A stretch of DNA of 64,000 nt, taken from assembly GCF_010111755.1 (NCBI RefSeq), contig NC_088958.1, positions 806,001 through 870,000 of the forward strand, in the 5' to 3' direction. Under the pieces are notes generated by a model, which was given only the letters and a program-made list of their open reading frames with translations, searched no databases and was not told the DNA's origin. Both the position numbers and the translations under genes were made by a program. This document shows positions 8,393-18,608 of the stretch, piece after piece. Positions within the stretch are counted from its first letter, which is position 1; every line of letters starts with the position of its first letter. The DNA comes from Nakaseomyces glabratus. Its lineage: Eukaryota > Ascomycota > Saccharomycetes > Saccharomycetales > Saccharomycetaceae.

Positions 8393-10597
8393 ATGGAAAT
8401 GGCTGAAGATGCTGACAGGGCGCTCCGTGACACTTACAAACGAATCAAGGTGTACTATGACCCTGCTGAGCTGCCCTATCTTGTGAGGGACATACGGCCC
8501 TCTGTCTCCTATGACACTGTGCCCAAGTACATTGGCTACTCGGCGATCGAGGATATGGACGGTGGGTTCCCCGGTGTGGAGGTGACTAAGCATACAGTGC
8601 CGGTGAAGACTGACCTCAGCAGGAAAGGGGCCACACTGGGTAGTCAGGTGTTCCTGAACCCGAGGTTTCTGCTGCACAACCATGTCTCTGGTGATGATGA
8701 CTACGAGATTGAGCGCATGAAGAAGAGGATATTTGACGCAAGTCCGCTGGCGAACAACCCGCTGTCGCTCACCAGGTCTAAGAAGTCGGTGTTCAACTAC
8801 ACCGCCGACGGGAAGATCATACGGTCGGACTACCCGACCAAGCCGGTCTTTGTCAACAAGATCATCATCAGGTCTCGTACTAATGTGCATTGGGATGAGA
8901 GATGGGCACAGCGGAAGTCGAAAATCGAGTACAATATGGAACACAAGGACGAGAAATTCATGTACCCTGATATCTTGTTCCCAGAAGTAAAGGAGAAACC
9001 CCTGATCATGGGTGATGACTTTGTACCCATCACTAAAGAGCAAAGAAGAAGAAATAAGATACTGACTATCAAGCAAGCTCACCCTACTTTGCCAAGAACT
9101 GTGGTGTGCTACATATCGGGACGAAGACACACTTGGGCAGGGCTGGACTGGGCTGTCCGAAGTCTGGCTGAGAATGACCATCTTGTCATTGTTGCAACTA
9201 TTCCTAAGATGACCTCCCATAGAGACCAAGAACCTGAGGTAGATGGCACATGGGTATCCGGTTACACTTTCGATGAAATTGACACAATCATATCAGACTT
9301 ATTTGAATATATAAAAGTGATTAAGCCGGTCCATAAGGCATTGAAGGTCACCATTGAAATCTCCATCGAGCGTACCAAGGGAGCCCTAATAGATGCTATC
9401 AATGTTTATTCTCCGGACTTCTTGATCTTGGGTACACTTAAATGGCAACGTTATGAAAATCTTGTTAGCTATAGGGGGAATAACATGGTTGATAAACTTT
9501 GTACTACATTCCCTATACCCACATTCATTGTACCGGCTAGGCGTTTATTTATGTTAGAGAAAGAAATTGAAGAAGAAACACTCACAAAATTAATTTCTGA
9601 CAATACCAAAAAGGCTGTTACACCAGAAAATGAAGAAATTGAGTATCCTAGAAGTCCCAAATTAGTGTCTACAGACTCCTTTGGGTTTTGGTCTAAAAAT
9701 GAACAAAAATTATTAGATGAATCTTACTCGATTTCAACAAAGGATAAGCTAGAGAAGAGACAAGAAAGTTTTACATCATTAACTACTCACGAGTCCGAGG
9801 ATTCATTAGCTATTGAGGATGATGACGATAGAGATTCCAATCTGCTGGAAAGTACAGAGAGTATTGTTTCCAAACTGAAGTCTATTGCAATTACGAATAG
9901 AAAAAATATGATGGCGGATCTTGAAGAGTTTGATAATGAACATAGTAATATAAACACGAAAGAAAACCAGTTAGCCAAGGTATCCTTGATAATCAAGCAC
10001 TCTCTGAATTCATCCAATACAATCAAAAATCTAACTCAAAATTTAGATGAGGAGAATCGTGGATTTGCGGTACTACAAAAAGTTATTACTGGTACTGGCA
10101 CTGTTGAATCTCGCCCTAAGTTCTCAATGGTAGATGCAGTGAGAGTGAATGGCAAAATACCTGGCGAAAGCTCTGCTAAGAAACGCAGATCACAGATTAA
10201 GTTTGCATCCAATGTCAAACCAACAGATGGTACCGCCGGCCTAGGGACTCCTCGTATTGTAGGTCCAACTGGTGAATCGCAGTATAGTGGAGGTACCTCC
10301 CCATTACGAACCGTCGATTCTAACGAATCGGCATTAACATTTGCATCTAATGGTAGTAAAATATCTAAGCATGGCAGGAGCAGCAGTTTTGGTACTCATA
10401 GTGTGAATAATGGCTTCCTCAGTGTGAAGAGAAACTCCATGAGTGACCAAGTTAGTTTCCGCTCGGCAGATCACGCGCCTAAGTTATTAACCAAGAAAAC
10501 ATCAAAAAGTAACGACAAGTCTAAGGATAAGAAAGACTCTAAGAAGTCCTCTACTAAGAAGAAGCTAGGTAAATTATTTAGTTTTGGTAACCTTTGA
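8393..10597 (+). CDS. UspA-like domain protein, YOR019W/JIP4 type
   Basis: The chosen ATG at 8393 gives 734 residues; the frame is open a little further upstream but without an ATG. Residues about 215-385 look like a universal stress protein A fold. They start with a beta-strand/PRTVVCYISGRRHT segment and end with a DFLILGTLKWQRY...PIPTFIVPARRL segment. The region after about residue 390 is Ser/Thr/Asp/Lys-rich and probably disordered, ending in a very lysine-rich tail. S. cerevisiae YOR019W and its duplicate JIP4 are uncharacterised; the location next to HSP10 (YOR020C), convergent with it, supports YOR019W. Function is unknown. The first part of the gene is much more GC-rich than the last. 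Confidence 0.8.
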   Translation: MEMAEDADRALRDTYKRIKVYYDPAELPYLVRDIRPSVSYDTVPKYIGYSAIEDMDGGFPGVEVTKHTVPVKTDLSRKGATLGSQVFLNPRFLLHNHVSGDDDYEIERMKKRIFDASPLANNPLSLTRSKKSVFNYTADGKIIRSDYPTKPVFVNKIIIRSRTNVHWDERWAQRKSKIEYNMEHKDEKFMYPDILFPEVKEKPLIMGDDFVPITKEQRRRNKILTIKQAHPTLPRTVVCYISGRRHTWAGLDWAVRSLAENDHLVIVATIPKMTSHRDQEPEVDGTWVSGYTFDEIDTIISDLFEYIKVIKPVHKALKVTIEISIERTKGALIDAINVYSPDFLILGTLKWQRYENLVSYRGNNMVDKLCTTFPIPTFIVPARRLFMLEKEIEEETLTKLISDNTKKAVTPENEEIEYPRSPKLVSTDSFGFWSKNEQKLLDESYSISTKDKLEKRQESFTSLTTHESEDSLAIEDDDDRDSNLLESTESIVSKLKSIAITNRKNMMADLEEFDNEHSNINTKENQLAKVSLIIKHSLNSSNTIKNLTQNLDEENRGFAVLQKVITGTGTVESRPKFSMVDAVRVNGKIPGESSAKKRRSQIKFASNVKPTDGTAGLGTPRIVGPTGESQYSGGTSPLRTVDSNESALTFASNGSKISKHGRSSSFGTHSVNNGFLSVKRNSMSDQVSFRSADHAPKLLTKKTSKSNDKSKDKKDSKKSSTKKKLGKLFSFGNL

Positions 10598-10962
10598 CTG
10601 AATTAAGCTCCCATATAAAAGTTTCATGACAACATATTAAGTATTCTTGCAAGAGTTTTATATTCATTTGCAAATTGCATATAAAGTTTATAAAAAACTG
10701 ATAAAAAATTCACTACTATTTCAAAAGCAGGAATAGATAATAGGAAAGGAAAAGTCACAGACTTCAAACGATGCTAATTGGTATTAAGTAAAGAAAATTA
10801 TATTTTATTTACAAGTTTTCTGCTACCTTATATATTTTGTACAAAATATAACAACTAAAAGGATAAAAAGAGTTCGGGAATGTGTTGAGATAATGGTGTA
10901 AGTTCAAAACACAATATGGTGCTTGAACAAGCATTACACCACAGGACATTTCAACAAACAAA
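10598..10962. other. Convergent 3' region between UspA-domain gene and HSP10
   Basis: This 365 bp AT-rich gap holds the two 3' ends. I see no gene in it. Confidence 0.6.
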
Positions 10963-11283
10963 TTAGTTATCCTTTATCTTGGCTAGGATCTCAGAGTCTC
11001 TAAACAAGATGACTTCTTCGTCGTTGGCCAACTTCAAAGTAGAGCCACCAAATTGTGGGATTAGCACTTGGTCACCAACAGAGACCTGTGGGGTAACTTT
11101 GTTACCGTTGGCATCGGTGAAACCTGGACCAACAGCAACAACCTTAGCTTGGTTCAACTTCTCCACGTTCTTTTCTGGCAAGAATAGACCAGAAGCAGTC
11201 TTGGCTTCGGCCTTAATTCTTTGAACAAGAACACGGTCCATAAGAGGAACGATAGACTTGGCAGACTTTAGTAGAGTGGACAT
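10963..11283 (-). CDS. HSP10: Mitochondrial co-chaperonin Hsp10
   Basis: The start MSTLLKSAKSIVPLMDRVLV at 11283 gives 106 residues, the same length as S. cerevisiae Hsp10, and near-identical sequence. The open frame extends 20 codons upstream but the family begins here. The GroES fold is evident, with the mobile loop KTASGLFLPEK at about residues 27-37 and the roof/base segment PQFGGSTLKL. By family knowledge a heptamer caps Hsp60 in the mitochondrial matrix; the N-terminus acts as an uncleaved targeting signal. A perfect heat-shock element lies about 205 bp upstream. Confidence 0.97.
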   Translation of the reverse strand: MSTLLKSAKSIVPLMDRVLVQRIKAEAKTASGLFLPEKNVEKLNQAKVVAVGPGFTDANGNKVTPQVSVGDQVLIPQFGGSTLKLANDEEVILFRDSEILAKIKDN

Positions 11284-11487
11284 CCTTGATTTATTTGTAT
11301 GTTGCTTTGCTTCCTGATACACTTTGAATTGTTTAAAATTCAAAGAGTTTCCTTTTTATAGCATTGATCATCGGAATCTAAGTGACTCTCTTGATTTGAA
11401 GAAACCAGCTCTTCCAGCATCTTCACTATAATGAGAAGGGGAGCTGCCCTTGTAACTGCATACGTCACGTTTCTTTCTGCAATTTTC

Positions 11488-11500
11488 GAAAATTCCAGAA
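11488..11500 (-). promoter_or_regulatory. Heat-shock element upstream of HSP10
   Basis: GAAAATTCCAGAA is three perfect alternating Hsf1 units (GAA-nn-TTC-nn-GAA), about 205 bp upstream of the HSP10 start. HSP10 is heat-inducible through Hsf1 in S. cerevisiae; use of this exact site is inference. Confidence 0.75.
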
Positions 11501-11539
11501 ACATGTCGTTCATTATGATATAATAGGAAAGTGGGTGGC

Positions 11540-11550
11540 AGTTCGAATCC
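11540..11550 (+). other. Lone Pol III B-box-like sequence, possible tRNA relic
   Basis: AGTTCGAATCC matches the tRNA T-loop/B-box consensus. A downstream GGGGCAG (11556-11562) could pair with CTGCCC near 11444-11449. The T-stem does not pair properly, no A-box is seen and there is no T-run terminator. It may be a decayed tRNA gene or chance; no working tRNA is called. Confidence 0.3.
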
Positions 11551-12258
11551 CGCTGGGGGCAGTTTCTCTCCAGGAAATTTGCCGAAACTATAGTTACTAC
11601 AAATGGTGTCAGATTGGATAGTGTATTTACATTTGAGAGGTGGAGCTGGTTTGTGCATGTCTTGTGCATGTCAGTATGTGTGTATGTGTGTGCATGTCGG
11701 TATGTGTGTATATGTGTGTATTTTGTACAATTGCATGTACCAGTTAAGGAAACACCACTTGAAGTAGGAAGAGATCAGCATTATTGGAGAGATAACAAGG
11801 TGACTTCTATATGTAGTGGCACGGTGTCAAAAGACTCAAGATGCTGTGATAGTGCAAACTCTCATGATAAGAATGGTGCGTTCCTCGTCCGTTATCCTAC
11901 TGCCACAACACCAACCTGTGCATTGCAGTTATCGAAGGCATGTCAGAAATATTTCACTGAAAGCGTAGATCATTTTCGTTGTCTGGCGAAGAAATTGCTG
12001 CAGGGAGGGCAACCAGCAATTTTTCCCTCACATAGACGTGCTGCAAGCCCTATCTAAGAGCAAGCAATATAAGTGCAACTGTTACAAATGTCAAGGAGAT
12101 AAGAGAGGCCTTTCCTATCCATCAGCAAAGGGTCTAAATATTGAGAATATATAAGCTCTAAGATATAGACACGGGTAAAGTGAAGAGAGCTTTTGGAGAA
12201 ATATAGGGGAAGAAGTGCTAAGAGTGAGCAAGAGTGAGATATTAGCAAAGGATCAGCG

Positions 12259-13218
12259 ATGGTTGACTCATATAACAGGCCTCGACTAATAGTGCTGATA
12301 AGGCACGGTGAGAGCGAGTCCAATAAGGACAAGAAGATCAACGAGGTTACACCGAACCATCTCATTCCGTTGACCCCCTATGGTAAGAAGCAGGCGCACA
12401 ATGCTGGCTTAAAGTTGTTGAGGCTGTTGAACATGGCGGATGCCAGTGTCATTGAGAAACTAGGGGAGGAGTACGCGCTACCGGCCACCAGCACTAACAC
12501 GCTGGAGCTGAGAGGATACAAGCCTAACGGGAAGCACATGGACGACAACATTATATTCTACACTTCGCCTTACAAGCGTACCCGTGAGACGTTAAAAGGG
12601 GTGCTGGAAGTGATTGATCGATACAATGAGTTGAAGAGTGGGATCAATATGTGTGCCGAGCAGACCTACAACCCCTATGGTAAGCAGAAGCATGCTATAT
12701 GGCCACACGACCTGGAGAACAGTGGTATATATGAGAACGATGAGAGCACACATTGTGGTCCTGAACGGGAAGGCACGTATATCCGGTACCGTATCATCGA
12801 TGAGCCGAGACTCAGGGAGCAAGATTTTGGTAATTACCAAGAGGTGAGTAGCATGCAAGATGTGATGGAGAAGCGTAAGACTTATGGGCATTTCTTTTTC
12901 AGGTTTCCTGAGGGTGAGAGTGCTGCAGATGTATACGATCGAGTAGCCAGTTTCCAGGACACCTTGTATAGGCATTTCCAGTTCAGACAGCACACGAAGG
13001 GCAGAGACGTAGTGGTATTGGTTACGCATGGTATTTATTCTCGAGTATTTCTGATGAAGTGGTTCAGGTGGACATTCGAAGAGTTTGAGTCATTCACCAA
13101 TGTGCCAAACGGAAGTCTCATGGTGATGGAACTGGATGAGAAATTGAACAAATATGTTCTCAGAACGGTGCTACCAAAATGGTCAGATCTGGAAGCAGAG
13201 AAGGATCTGATCACCTAG
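12259..13218 (+). CDS. DET1: Histidine-phosphatase superfamily protein Det1
   Basis: This 319-residue protein begins with the phosphoglycerate-mutase/acid-phosphatase signature LIVLIRHGESESN (catalytic His16). It has the second catalytic histidine in VVLVTHGIYSRVF near residue 255. A TSPYKRTRET motif near 97-106 gives the expected conserved Arg. It matches S. cerevisiae YDR051C/DET1, a cytosolic acid phosphatase linked to sterol transport to the plasma membrane, and lies next to TPI1 as in S. cerevisiae. The central insertion at about residues 65-90 and 125-175 is typical of this fungal subfamily. Confidence 0.88.
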   Translation: MVDSYNRPRLIVLIRHGESESNKDKKINEVTPNHLIPLTPYGKKQAHNAGLKLLRLLNMADASVIEKLGEEYALPATSTNTLELRGYKPNGKHMDDNIIFYTSPYKRTRETLKGVLEVIDRYNELKSGINMCAEQTYNPYGKQKHAIWPHDLENSGIYENDESTHCGPEREGTYIRYRIIDEPRLREQDFGNYQEVSSMQDVMEKRKTYGHFFFRFPEGESAADVYDRVASFQDTLYRHFQFRQHTKGRDVVVLVTHGIYSRVFLMKWFRWTFEEFESFTNVPNGSLMVMELDEKLNKYVLRTVLPKWSDLEAEKDLIT

Positions 13219-14163
13219 AGATGATATTTAGCTAAATACATTATATTTAAGATAATTGAACGGTCATGACATTGCGATAAGACATATATATTTAAGTAAA
13301 AATGGATATTTGTCTAGCAATCATATTCCAATAACCACAACCAAAACGTTAACAGGTTAATAATTGAGAGTGCAGGGAACCGTAAATTATCAAATATGAA
13401 ATCTACAGATTGACATACAACAACACGGAGAACACATGTGATCAAATGCGAATAACATTATATACGATAATTGAAAGAAAATACAAACATCCTTACACCA
13501 CATACACAATACGGGATGCCACTAATTCCACCAAAGAGCAAAAAAGAAATGACGTAATCAGCATCCTCCCCCCCCCCATCAAAGTAGGAAGTTGCGTTGT
13601 GTGGGCACGATAAAGCATCATCACAATAACTAGTCCAAGCAGTAAGCTAACCAAACAGCACACTACACACACTACACAACTAAACAACAAGACAATACAC
13701 ACATACACAACTAGTAATCCCATAGAAGTGCGTTAATTCTTTTCTACAATGCAGTTTTCTAACGGTTGACTTGATTCTTTACATAGGTGTCTTGAGATGT
13801 TAGAACTTCTATGCCTTCGAAAAAGAAACAACCTTGGTGTCTTTTTATCATTGATCAGTTGGGCACACTAAAGAACCTAAACCTGTGTAAAGGACAATGA
13901 CAGACTGGTAATGACAAGGTAACTCTACAGGGGACATACAAGAGCTGGAAAGACCAACTGTGGGAAGTTGAATGTAACCATTGTTTGCCCAATGGGCTAA
14001 AAATTTTCTTGGACCGAAACTCAATTGTTATTTAAATACCACGGATTTCGATTTAAAAGATGCATGTTTCATTAGCAACATCTTCTCTTCTTTCTCTTAA
14101 TATTTTTTTTCTTCTGCAAATAGCACCAAACACATATAACACATATACATAACACATACAAAA
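13219..14163. other. TPI1 promoter region
   Basis: This 945 bp gap between tandem genes contains a run of 10 C at 13568-13577 and a CA-rich stretch at about 13655-13710. Close to TPI1 there is a TATA-like TATTTAAATA at 14031-14040 and a CT-rich stretch just before the start, typical of strongly expressed glycolytic genes. GGAAG near 13960 could be a Gcr1-type CTTCC core. No gene was found. Confidence 0.5.
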
Positions 14164-14910
14164 ATGGCCAGAACTTTCTTTGTCGGTGGTAACTTCAAGT
14201 TGAACGGTACCAAGAAGTCTATCAAGGAAATTGTTGACAGATTGAACACTGCTTCTCTACCAGAAAACGTCGAAGTCGTTATCTGCCCACCAGCTACCTA
14301 CTTGGACTACACCGTCTCTTTGGTCTCCAAGAAGCAAGTTACTGTCGGTGGTCAAAACACCTACACCAAGGCTTCCGGTGCTTACACTGGTGAAAACTCC
14401 GTCGACCAATTGAAGGACGTCGGTGCCAAGTGGGTTATCTTGGGTCACTCCGAAAGAAGAACTTACTTCCACGAAGATGACAAGATCGTCGCTGAAAAGA
14501 CCAAGTTCGCTTTGGACCAAGGTCTAGGTGTTATCTTGTGTATCGGTGAAACTTTGGAAGAAAAGAAGGCCGGTGTCACTTTGAAGGTTGTCGAAAGACA
14601 ATTGGACGCTGTCATCGCTGAAGTCAAGGACTGGACTAACGTCGTTATCGCTTACGAACCAGTCTGGGCTATCGGTACCGGTTTGGCTGCTACTGCTGAA
14701 GATGCTCAAGACATCCACCACTCTATCAGATCTTACTTGGCTGAAAAGCTAGGTAAGGACACCGCTGAAAAGACCAGAATCTTGTACGGTGGTTCTGCTA
14801 ACGGTGCTAACGCTGGTACTTTCAAGGACAAGGCTGACGTCGACGGTTTCTTGGTCGGTGGTGCTTCTTTGAAGCCAGAATTCGTTGACATCATCAACTC
14901 CAGAAACTAA
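14164..14910 (+). CDS. TPI1: Triose-phosphate isomerase
   Basis: This 248-residue TIM-barrel enzyme has the same length as S. cerevisiae Tpi1. It interconverts dihydroxyacetone phosphate and glyceraldehyde 3-phosphate in glycolysis. The catalytic residues are all present: Lys12 in GGNFKLNG, His95 in ILGHSERR and the catalytic Glu in the family signature [11 protein letters not shown] at about 164-174. Phosphate-binding YGGSANGAN is near the C-terminus. Codon use is strongly biased (GGT, AAG, GTC, TTG), as expected for an abundant enzyme. The order DET1-TPI1-VMS1 matches YDR051C-YDR050C-YDR049W. Confidence 0.99.
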
Positions 14911-15214
14911 GCATTAGTCTCTTGGGATCTATAAAGAAAATTTCTTTTTTTTGTTTACTGTTTAGATTGCAAATGCTCTTGCTTATAATGTCATAGAAGA
15001 TAAATACGAATATAAATCACTTTTCATGCCAATGTATAATTATAATGATTATCTCAAATTCAACATCAATCATAGAATGAAATACTCTCAATTATCATAC
15101 GGGAATATTTGGGGGTCTGTCTGCCCTACGTTACTAATAATGTGCATAAATATTAGTATATGTTTTACTTCTTACATATCTATCCTTTTAGTTTCACCAG
15201 TAATTTATCTCATT
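14911..15214. other. Convergent 3' region between TPI1 and VMS1
   Basis: This 304 bp AT-rich gap holds the 3' ends of TPI1 and VMS1. I see no gene. Confidence 0.6.
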
Positions 15215-17167
15215 TTATTTGTTTAACTTTTGCATCCTGGCCTCTGCGGCTCTTGCCCTTTGCTCTCTCATTAATCTTCTTCTTTGATCTTCATTCAAAG
15301 AATCAATTTTATGAGAAGATAAGTTCATTAGACCAGGTGACCCAGAATCAAGCCTTCTGCCTTGCCCGTGTTTCAATTCAATTTCATCTGCACGAGCACT
15401 TCTTTCTTGTTTTTGTCTTTCCTTTGTCAATTCTAATTCTTTTTGGATCAACTTCTTAGTTTCAGCTTCATCTTGCTTCTCTTTTTCTGATTCTAATCTT
15501 TCTACTTCTTCTTTACTCAAAGGTACACCAACATGAGCTTCTTCCCAGTTTGTGTATTCTTCTCCAAGAGCGTGCCTGGCTTTTTGGAAACAGTATCTAA
15601 CAGTATCATTCTTTGAAATATCCCAAGCGGTCTTACCAACATCATTAGGAATAGTCGGATCACATTTTACTGTTGTTAATAGGATAGAAACCATTTGCCT
15701 TAACCCTTGCTGGGATGCATAATGTAGCATTGTTGGCGTATGCACATATTTGTTCCTGGGTAGAAGTATAAAATTCCCATCCAGTTTATTCTTCTTTAAA
15801 TATGACAGTAGTAAAGGAACACGACTCTTCTTCAGCAATGTAACAATTTGCTCTGTATGAACCTCTGCCTCACTTAGCTCTAGCTTTGGAACATCTTTCT
15901 TTTTACTTTCAGCATCTGGTTTTGAAATGGCCTTTCTGCTTGCTTCTTCGTTCGGTATAGGTTGTGGTTTTTCTACTGGCTTCATGTATGTCAGTTCACA
16001 CCATATTCTTTTCAGCTCAGTAACAGTCGGTCTATTAGTGGTAAAAGGAAAACTCTTGATTCTTTTATCATCTTTGTTCAGGATTCCACCATCTAAGAAA
16101 ATCTTTTTGTCTTGGACATTTCTTGCCCTGATATATATACTTTCACACTTATTCAAATATGGGCGCCACTTTTCCATCAAATTTTGAATGTCCGTCTTCA
16201 GAGCAGCCTCATTATATCTACGCAATGTGGAACCGGCAGAGTTTGCCTTACCCTTGGCATTATCCATAGCAGATTGTGACCCACCTTGCTTCCTTCTTGT
16301 TGTATACCTATGAAATGTTTTATGTTCCAAGAATTGAACACATTGTTCCTGTGGTGTTTCATCTACCCTCTTCGATCTTACAACACTTTTGATGTTACCA
16401 CGCTGATGGCAAACAATGGCACCAGCAAAATGACCACCGCCAACTAGAAACAATGCAGAAATCGAAGTCATCCTTGTGTCATCCATGTTCCACTTCAATA
16501 TTGTGTCCAAGGGCTCTTGGATGTTATCTTTATCAAACAAAGCCTTGTAAATACCATATGTCTGTCCGTTAGACAATAGTGGAGACCTAACGAGAATTTG
16601 AGGAAGACCTGTATTTAGGTGAAACAAGTTGGCTTGCGAGTCTTCAGTATCTGTTAAAAGTGGAGTAATTGGTTTGTCTATAATATTAATTTCATTCACC
16701 TTTCTTGAAAGTTCACCGCCAATTTCATCGATTTTTTCCAATTCATCCTCAGAGCTGTAATTGCTATCCGAGTCATTGCCACTATCATTGGAAATATCGC
16801 CATCAGAATCCCCTTCCACAATTTTTTGGTCTTTCTTAGCAGTATTTTTGCTTATCAACTCTTCAAACTGAGCTTGATTAAGTGGTGGCAATCCATTTAA
16901 ATTTCGCCTGATATTCGCAACATGAAGATCGGTTTGATAATGTTCCCTGCCAATCGCTTCAGTACTATCAGCACAAACTTTACATTTCAATACTGTAGGA
17001 ACTTGCTTATTCTTGACTTCTTCGATTGAAACTGGTGCTCTTTCCACCGGTTTGGGCTTCACTTCATTTCTGTATGAATCGAATTGTAACAAATCCAGCG
17101 AATTTAATAGAGCCTCAGGCAAATCATATATATAGAGGTCATGCTTTTTGATAGAGGTATCTGACAT
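15215..17167 (-). CDS. VMS1: Ribosome quality control hydrolase Vms1 (ANKZF1 family)
   Basis: The ATG at 17167 gives 650 residues (S. cerevisiae 632); the open frame continues upstream without an ATG. Domains in order: a C2H2-type zinc finger near residue 65 (CKVCADSTEAIGREHYQTDLH), an acidic linker, and the VLRF1/eRF1-like domain at about 190-345. That domain has the catalytic loop KQGGSQSAMDNAKGKANSAG. Ankyrin repeats follow at about 470-545, then a charged coiled coil and a C-terminal VIM-like helix. By family knowledge Vms1 cleaves peptidyl-tRNA on stalled 60S subunits, releases the nascent chain and protects mitochondria, working with Cdc48. A perfect PAC motif lies 128 bp upstream. Confidence 0.95.
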   Translation of the reverse strand: MSDTSIKKHDLYIYDLPEALLNSLDLLQFDSYRNEVKPKPVERAPVSIEEVKNKQVPTVLKCKVCADSTEAIGREHYQTDLHVANIRRNLNGLPPLNQAQFEELISKNTAKKDQKIVEGDSDGDISNDSGNDSDSNYSSEDELEKIDEIGGELSRKVNEINIIDKPITPLLTDTEDSQANLFHLNTGLPQILVRSPLLSNGQTYGIYKALFDKDNIQEPLDTILKWNMDDTRMTSISALFLVGGGHFAGAIVCHQRGNIKSVVRSKRVDETPQEQCVQFLEHKTFHRYTTRRKQGGSQSAMDNAKGKANSAGSTLRRYNEAALKTDIQNLMEKWRPYLNKCESIYIRARNVQDKKIFLDGGILNKDDKRIKSFPFTTNRPTVTELKRIWCELTYMKPVEKPQPIPNEEASRKAISKPDAESKKKDVPKLELSEAEVHTEQIVTLLKKSRVPLLLSYLKKNKLDGNFILLPRNKYVHTPTMLHYASQQGLRQMVSILLTTVKCDPTIPNDVGKTAWDISKNDTVRYCFQKARHALGEEYTNWEEAHVGVPLSKEEVERLESEKEKQDEAETKKLIQKELELTKERQKQERSARADEIELKHGQGRRLDSGSPGLMNLSSHKIDSLNEDQRRRLMREQRARAAEARMQKLNK

Positions 17168-17525
17168 ACTGGATTCGACTAGATATTTCTCTTCGCTCAA
17201 TAAGTTGTAGTTAATATTATGCTAGCTTGTTCCTTATTTTACTGTTTAATACTATTTGCAGTGAAATTGTCAAATTTCCAAGTTTTTCACTTTTGCGATG
17301 AGCTAGTTAACTAGCTTCGGTCTTACTATCTAAAAAAAAAGAAAAGTACCTTTAAAAATTAAATAGTAACAGTTAGAATCACACAATATACATGGTATTA
17401 TTCATAGTATATACAATAAAATAAGATGAGATGCATGAAGATTTGAATAATAGAAACACAATGCAAATTAATATCACTCTATATTAGAAAATGTTAATCT
17501 AGGCAGCTTTGTTAAAATGTGTGTA
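17168..17525. other. Upstream region of VMS1 and HEM12 3' end
   Basis: This 358 bp gap between tandem genes carries a perfect PAC motif at 17295-17304. The rest is AT-rich with no gene. Confidence 0.55.
17295..17304 (+). promoter_or_regulatory. PAC motif upstream of VMS1
   Basis: GCGATGAGCT is a perfect PAC match, 128 bp upstream of the VMS1 ATG on the opposite strand to the gene. A TGAAAAACTT stretch on the minus strand lies just beside it (about 17280-17289) and could act as a weak RRPE partner. Dot6/Tod6 control is inferred. Confidence 0.6.
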
Positions 17526-18608
17526 TTAGGCAGAACCAATTCTGTGGCATTCTTCCAGAAAATGTCTGATCTTTTCCGTGTCCATGAATGGATGAGTACC
17601 ATGACCGAAGTTAACGATATAGTTCTTCTTGCCGCCACCAAAGCCTTCAATCATGGTCTTCGTCTTCTTTGAAATTATTTCATCTGATCCGTACATAACA
17701 CCTGGATCTAGGTTTCCTTGCAATACCACACGGTTGTTATTTATCTTAACGGCTTCCTTTGGATCCCAACACCAATCTAAGGAAACAACATTGTAACCGG
17801 AGTCACACAGCTTGTCCAAAGCATACCATGATCCCTTAGCGAAAACTATCATTGGAATATGTTCCTCAACGCCCAACTCCTTGAGTCTCTTAGGAACTTT
17901 AGTAGCGATTTGTCTCAGGTAAGGCAAGGAGAACTCGTCGAAGTCACCGGCAGACAACTCTCCGCCCCAACTTTCAAACACTTGTAATATTTGGGCACCT
18001 GCAACCACTTGCTGGGCCAAAAACTCGACTGCGACGTCTGTGATAGCTTGCAACAACTTGTGAGATTCTTCTGGCTTCTCGTTTATCCATTGCTTGGCAA
18101 ATCTGAATAGGCGGGAACCACCACCTTCGGTCATATAGACCAAGAGAGTCCATGGGGCACCACAGAAGCCAAAAAGTGGCACTTGGCCGTCCAGCTTCTT
18201 CCTTGTCAGAGTAATAGCCTCGAATGCCCAGTTCAACTCCTTTTTGATGTCGACTTTGTAGTCCAGAACCTTCTGCAAGTCTTCAGATGTTCTCAATGGC
18301 TCAGGGAAATGAGGACCTTTGCCTTCAACCATCTCGACTTTCATCCCCATGGCCTGTGGGATCACCAAAATATCACTGAAGATGATCGCAGCGTCCAGCA
18401 GACCGGCATACCTTCTAACAGGTTGGATGGTAATCTCGGAGGCCACTTCAGCGTCACGACACACTTCAAAGAAATCCCTGTTCCCCTTCACTTCATGATA
18501 CTCTGGCAAGTACCTCCCGGCCTGTCTCATCAACCAGCATGGTGGCCTCTCAACAGCTTCACCTCTAGCGGCCCTCAATATCAAATCGTTCTTCAGTTCA
18601 GGAAACAT
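17526..18608 (-). CDS. HEM12: Uroporphyrinogen decarboxylase
   Basis: This 360-residue enzyme (S. cerevisiae 362) converts uroporphyrinogen III to coproporphyrinogen III in the cytosolic part of haem synthesis. Both family signatures are present: [16 protein letters not shown] at residues 22-37 and [13 protein letters not shown] near 147-159. The conserved active-site Asp sits in the [16 protein letters not shown] segment near 85. The C-terminal [11 protein letters not shown] motif is intact. The flanking genes VMS1 and the permease match YDR049W-YDR046C. Confidence 0.98.
   Translation of the reverse strand: MFPELKNDLILRAARGEAVERPPCWLMRQAGRYLPEYHEVKGNRDFFEVCRDAEVASEITIQPVRRYAGLLDAAIIFSDILVIPQAMGMKVEMVEGKGPHFPEPLRTSEDLQKVLDYKVDIKKELNWAFEAITLTRKKLDGQVPLFGFCGAPWTLLVYMTEGGGSRLFRFAKQWINEKPEESHKLLQAITDVAVEFLAQQVVAGAQILQVFESWGGELSAGDFDEFSLPYLRQIATKVPKRLKELGVEEHIPMIVFAKGSWYALDKLCDSGYNVVSLDWCWDPKEAVKINNNRVVLQGNLDPGVMYGSDEIISKKTKTMIEGFGGGKKNYIVNFGHGTHPFMDTEKIRHFLEECHRIGSA

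Larger units (their letters stand above)
11284..12258. other. Divergent promoter region between HSP10 and DET1
   Basis: This 975 bp gap separates divergent genes. It holds a perfect heat-shock element (11488-11500), a lone tRNA-like B-box (11540-11550) and a GT-rich run with repeated TATGTGTGTATGTGTG-like units at about 11655-11720. An open frame at 11614-12057 begins without an ATG and looks like chance. Confidence 0.5.

Noticed and set aside
8384..9229. Long open frame of 281 codons on the minus strand
   Set aside because: It lies antisense to the GC-rich first part of the UspA-domain gene and has no family features; a mirror of its codon use.
11614..12057. Open frame of 147 codons upstream of DET1
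   Set aside because: It begins with TTG, includes the GT-rich repeat (Val/Cys/Tyr run) and shows no known domain.
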